Below, piece after piece: positions 13,602-15,868 of a stretch of DNA of 15,868 nt; the stretch's first letter is position 1; each line of letters opens with the position of its first letter. The notes below the pieces were generated by a model. That model did not search any database and was not told the origin of the DNA. It worked only from the letters and a program-made list of their open reading frames with translations. This stretch comes from UPXZ01 sp964498765 (lineage in GTDB: Bacteria > Bacteroidota > Bacteroidia > Bacteroidales > Paludibacteraceae). The stretch lies in the NCBI GenBank assembly GCA_964498765.1, contig CAZCIU010000061.1, positions 1 through 15,868 of the forward strand. Direction: 5' to 3'. A program made the translations under genes and the position numbers.

Positions 13602-14330
13602 CTAAATCTTCTTATACACCTCCTCAAACGGTACTCTAAACCGTTCGCCCCAGATACCACGTGTACCTTTTCGAATTCCGCAGGGAATAACCATGTTGAT
13701 TTCGGCACTGCAAGGCAAGTTGAGCAGTTTCTTCACTCGTCGGCTGTCAAATCCTTCCACGGGACACGTATCGTACCCTTCTTCCGCCATCGCAATCATA
13801 AACGTCTGCGCCGCGAGCCCGCATGTTTTATGCACCACTACACGCATATCGCTTTCTGAAATAGTAGTTGTCATCGGGCGGAAAAGGCTGATGGATGTGG
13901 AAAGGATCTTTCTGAAAATTCCCAGCAATCCGAAAAAACGACTGTAAATAAACGGCATCAAACGACCGTAGTAAAGTTGGCGGTTTTTCCAGCGACTTTC
14001 CTGTCTTTCCGGTGGACTGTATTTGGCGATATTCCCTTTTTCAAATTCCAGAATGGCTTTGGAGCGTTTGCGGTGCAAATCACGTCGTGTAACAAAAACT
14101 ACGATTTGCTTGGCCGTTCCCGTAGCTCGCTGATCCAGGCAGGCATGCGACATTTTTTTCAACATTTCCGGCTCGGTAATGTGATAAAATTCCCACAGTT
14201 GCATATTGGAACTGTTAGGTGCCAGCGTTGCCAGCTCGATGCAGTGCTTTACCTTTTCGGTATCAAGCTCTTTTTCTTCATCGAAATACCGAACTGAACG
14301 GCGGAAATTAAGTAATTGCTCTAAAGACAT
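13602..14330 (-). CDS. Nitroreductase-family flavoprotein
   Basis: The 242 residues match the FMN-dependent nitroreductase fold. LLNFRRSVRYF (6-16) is the FMN-phosphate motif, and LATLAPNSSNMQLWEF the second FMN/substrate region. The ending includes PCGIRKGTRGIWGERFRVPFEEV, a flavin-contact strand. Between them is an insert of about 35 residues rich in aromatic and hydrophobic residues (LYYGRLMPFIYSRFFGLLGI), which could touch a membrane or a large substrate. The GLAAQTFMIAMAEEGYDTCP helix is typical. The gene begins 11 bp after the valS stop, so it is probably co-transcribed with valS, and a terminator follows. The electron acceptor cannot be inferred; nitroaromatics, quinones and enones are all used within the family. 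Confidence 0.88.
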   Translation of the reverse strand: MSLEQLLNFRRSVRYFDEEKELDTEKVKHCIELATLAPNSSNMQLWEFYHITEPEMLKKMSHACLDQRATGTAKQIVVFVTRRDLHRKRSKAILEFEKGNIAKYSPPERQESRWKNRQLYYGRLMPFIYSRFFGLLGIFRKILSTSISLFRPMTTTISESDMRVVVHKTCGLAAQTFMIAMAEEGYDTCPVEGFDSRRVKKLLNLPCSAEINMVIPCGIRKGTRGIWGERFRVPFEEVYKKI

Positions 14331-14341
14331 CGCTAAAAAAT

Positions 14342-15868
14342 TTATGAATTACGCATCCCCGCAATACTCTCTCTTAACGATGCAATTTTACTTTCGGCAT
14401 CGGCTTGTTTTTTGCGTTCGGTTTCTACAATTTCAGGTTTCGCGTTTTGTACAAAGCGTTCGTTGCTCAATTTTTTCATAACTGATTGCAGGAAGCCTTC
14501 CAGGTAAACGATTTCATCTTCCATCTTTTTGATTTCTTCTTCCGCGTTTACCAAACTGCCCATTGGAACGGCATATTCCGCTGTTCCAATCATAAATGCA
14601 ACGGCGTTAGATGCTTTTTCGGTCACTTTCTCGATGCTTTCCAGATTACAAAGCTTGGCAATCACCGCATCGAAATCCGAATTATGACCACCGCTAATTT
14701 GTAAATTTAACTGCTCTTTATTCGGGATATTTTTTTGCAAACGAACCGTACGCACGCCCGCGATGACTTCTTTGACTTTTTCAAAATCAGCCATCAGTTT
14801 TTCATTGACCGCATTCGCTTTCGGCATCATCTGAACCATAATACTTTCGCCTGTCTGACGAGTTTCGAGCGCCTGCCAGAGTTCTTCGGTAATAAACGGC
14901 ATAAACGGATGTAACATTTTCAGCAAACTGTCGAAAAATCCGAGCGTGGCGTTGTACGTAGCTTGGTCAATTGGATGTTGGTAAGCCGGTTTTATCATTT
15001 CCAGATACCAGGATGAAAATTCGTCCCAGAAAAGTTTATAAACCGCCATCAAAGCTTCGGAAAGGCGATATTTTCCAAATAAATCTTCTACTTCCAGCAA
15101 TGTTTTTGAAAGTTGCGCTTCAAACCATTCTATCGCGATTTTAGCACTTTCAGATTGTTCAACATCCGCTACTTCCCAACCTTTTACCAATCGGAAAGCA
15201 TTCCAGATTTTGTTGTTGAAATTACGACCTTGTTCGCACAAGCTATCATCGTACAGCAGGTCATTTCCCGCAGGGGCAGTCAACAGCATTCCCATACGCA
15301 CGCCATCCGCACCAAATTGTTTCATCAGTTCAATCGGATCAGGTGAGTTGCCAAGTTGTTTGGACATTTTCCGACCAATTTTATCCCGCACAATTCCGGT
15401 AAAATAGACGTTTTTGAAACATTCCTGATTACGGTATTCGTAGCCGGACATAATCATCCGCGCCACCCAAAAGAAAATAATATCCGGACCGGTAACCAGG
15501 TCGCTTGTTGGGTAATAATACTGAATTTCAGCATTATCCGGATTATTTATTCCGTCAAAAACCGAAATTGGCCACAACCACGACGAGAACCATGTATCCA
15601 GCGCATCATCGTCCTGACGCATTTCATAACCGCCTTGCAGTTTTGGGTGTTTATCGGCTTTTGTTTTTGCCAAATTTTCATTTTCAGCCACAATAATCAC
15701 CTGCTGACCGCCATCCGCCGGAGTGCAGTAGTACGCCGGAATGCGGTGTCCCCACCAAAGTTGACGGCTGATGTTCCAGTCTTTGATGTTTTCCATCCAG
15801 TAGCGGTAGGTGTTTTTGTATTTTTCGGGGTGAAATTTCACCGTGTCATTTTCCACGTTGTCAAGCGC
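14342..15868 (-). CDS. valS: Valyl-tRNA synthetase, C-terminal part (5' end outside window)
   Basis: ValS charges tRNA-Val in the cytosol and is a class I synthetase. The visible 508 residues are the C-terminal part and run in from the right edge, so the HIGH motif and most of the editing domain are missing. NISRQLWWGHRIPAYY near the start is a hallmark of ValS. DDDALDTWFSSWLWP and TGPDIIFFWVARMI are catalytic-domain motifs, and the KMSKS loop reads KMSKQLGNSPDP (about 167-178 of the fragment). FSSWYLEMIKPAY lies in the anticodon-binding helical bundle, and about the last 70 residues form the typical charged coiled-coil arm. The stop is 11 bp before the nitroreductase ATG. The fifth KMSKS position is Gln instead of Ser. 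Confidence 0.96.
   Translation of the reverse strand, partial: ALDNVENDTVKFHPEKYKNTYRYWMENIKDWNISRQLWWGHRIPAYYCTPADGGQQVIIVAENENLAKTKADKHPKLQGGYEMRQDDDALDTWFSSWLWPISVFDGINNPDNAEIQYYYPTSDLVTGPDIIFFWVARMIMSGYEYRNQECFKNVYFTGIVRDKIGRKMSKQLGNSPDPIELMKQFGADGVRMGMLLTAPAGNDLLYDDSLCEQGRNFNNKIWNAFRLVKGWEVADVEQSESAKIAIEWFEAQLSKTLLEVEDLFGKYRLSEALMAVYKLFWDEFSSWYLEMIKPAYQHPIDQATYNATLGFFDSLLKMLHPFMPFITEELWQALETRQTGESIMVQMMPKANAVNEKLMADFEKVKEVIAGVRTVRLQKNIPNKEQLNLQISGGHNSDFDAVIAKLCNLESIEKVTEKASNAVAFMIGTAEYAVPMGSLVNAEEEIKKMEDEIVYLEGFLQSVMKKLSNERFVQNAKPEIVETERKKQADAESKIASLRESIAGMRNS

Overview
The window looks like a chromosomal segment of a Bacteroidales-type Bacteroidetes genome. The evidence is low-to-moderate GC, AT-rich spacers without Shine-Dalgarno sequences, repeated matches to the Bacteroidetes -7 promoter box TAnnTTTG, and family-typical proteins: a 333-residue malate dehydrogenase, a DUF4834 protein, a SufBCD operon and an argR-GNAT-argG operon. 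I cannot name the genus. Most genes are housekeeping.

Layout. (1) 1-4177, minus strand: the Fe-S assembly operon sufB, sufC, sufD, with sufD cut by the left edge. Between sufB and sufC sits a small PD-(D/E)XK-like GxxExxY gene, framed by two nested pairs of inverted repeats (2064-2726). (2) 4500-5611, plus strand: an ECF sigma factor followed 5 bp later by a four-helix membrane protein, ended by a hairpin terminator. (3) 5751-6752, minus strand: malate dehydrogenase. (4) 7111-7953, plus strand: endonuclease IV, with four tandem 7-bp repeats in its leader. It shares a palindromic terminator with the convergent arginine operon. (5) 10426-8007, minus strand: argR, a GNAT acyltransferase with a Cys4 segment and a basic tail, and argG, behind a promoter overlapped by a candidate ArgR operator. 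(6) 10596-12527, plus strand: an alpha/beta hydrolase, metF and a DUF4834 membrane peptide. (7) 15868-12590, minus strand: the 3' part of valS, a nitroreductase-family gene, a terminator, and a fructosamine-kinase-like gene.

How they work together. SufB, SufC and SufD form the Fe-S scaffold complex. ArgR probably represses its own operon when arginine is plentiful, with the GNAT possibly supplying an early N-acylation step and ArgG making argininosuccinate. The sigma factor and its membrane partner look like a signal-responsive regulatory pair. MetF, Mdh, Nfo and ValS are independent housekeeping functions.

The most unusual item is the 663-bp unit at 2064-2726. It combines a nuclease-fold gene with nested inverted repeats, fills nearly all of the sufB-sufC gap, and would leave a normal 17-bp operon spacer if removed. 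I read it as a compact inserted element whose transcript could fold into a long stem around the gene. Several REP-like hairpins also occupy the intergenic spaces.
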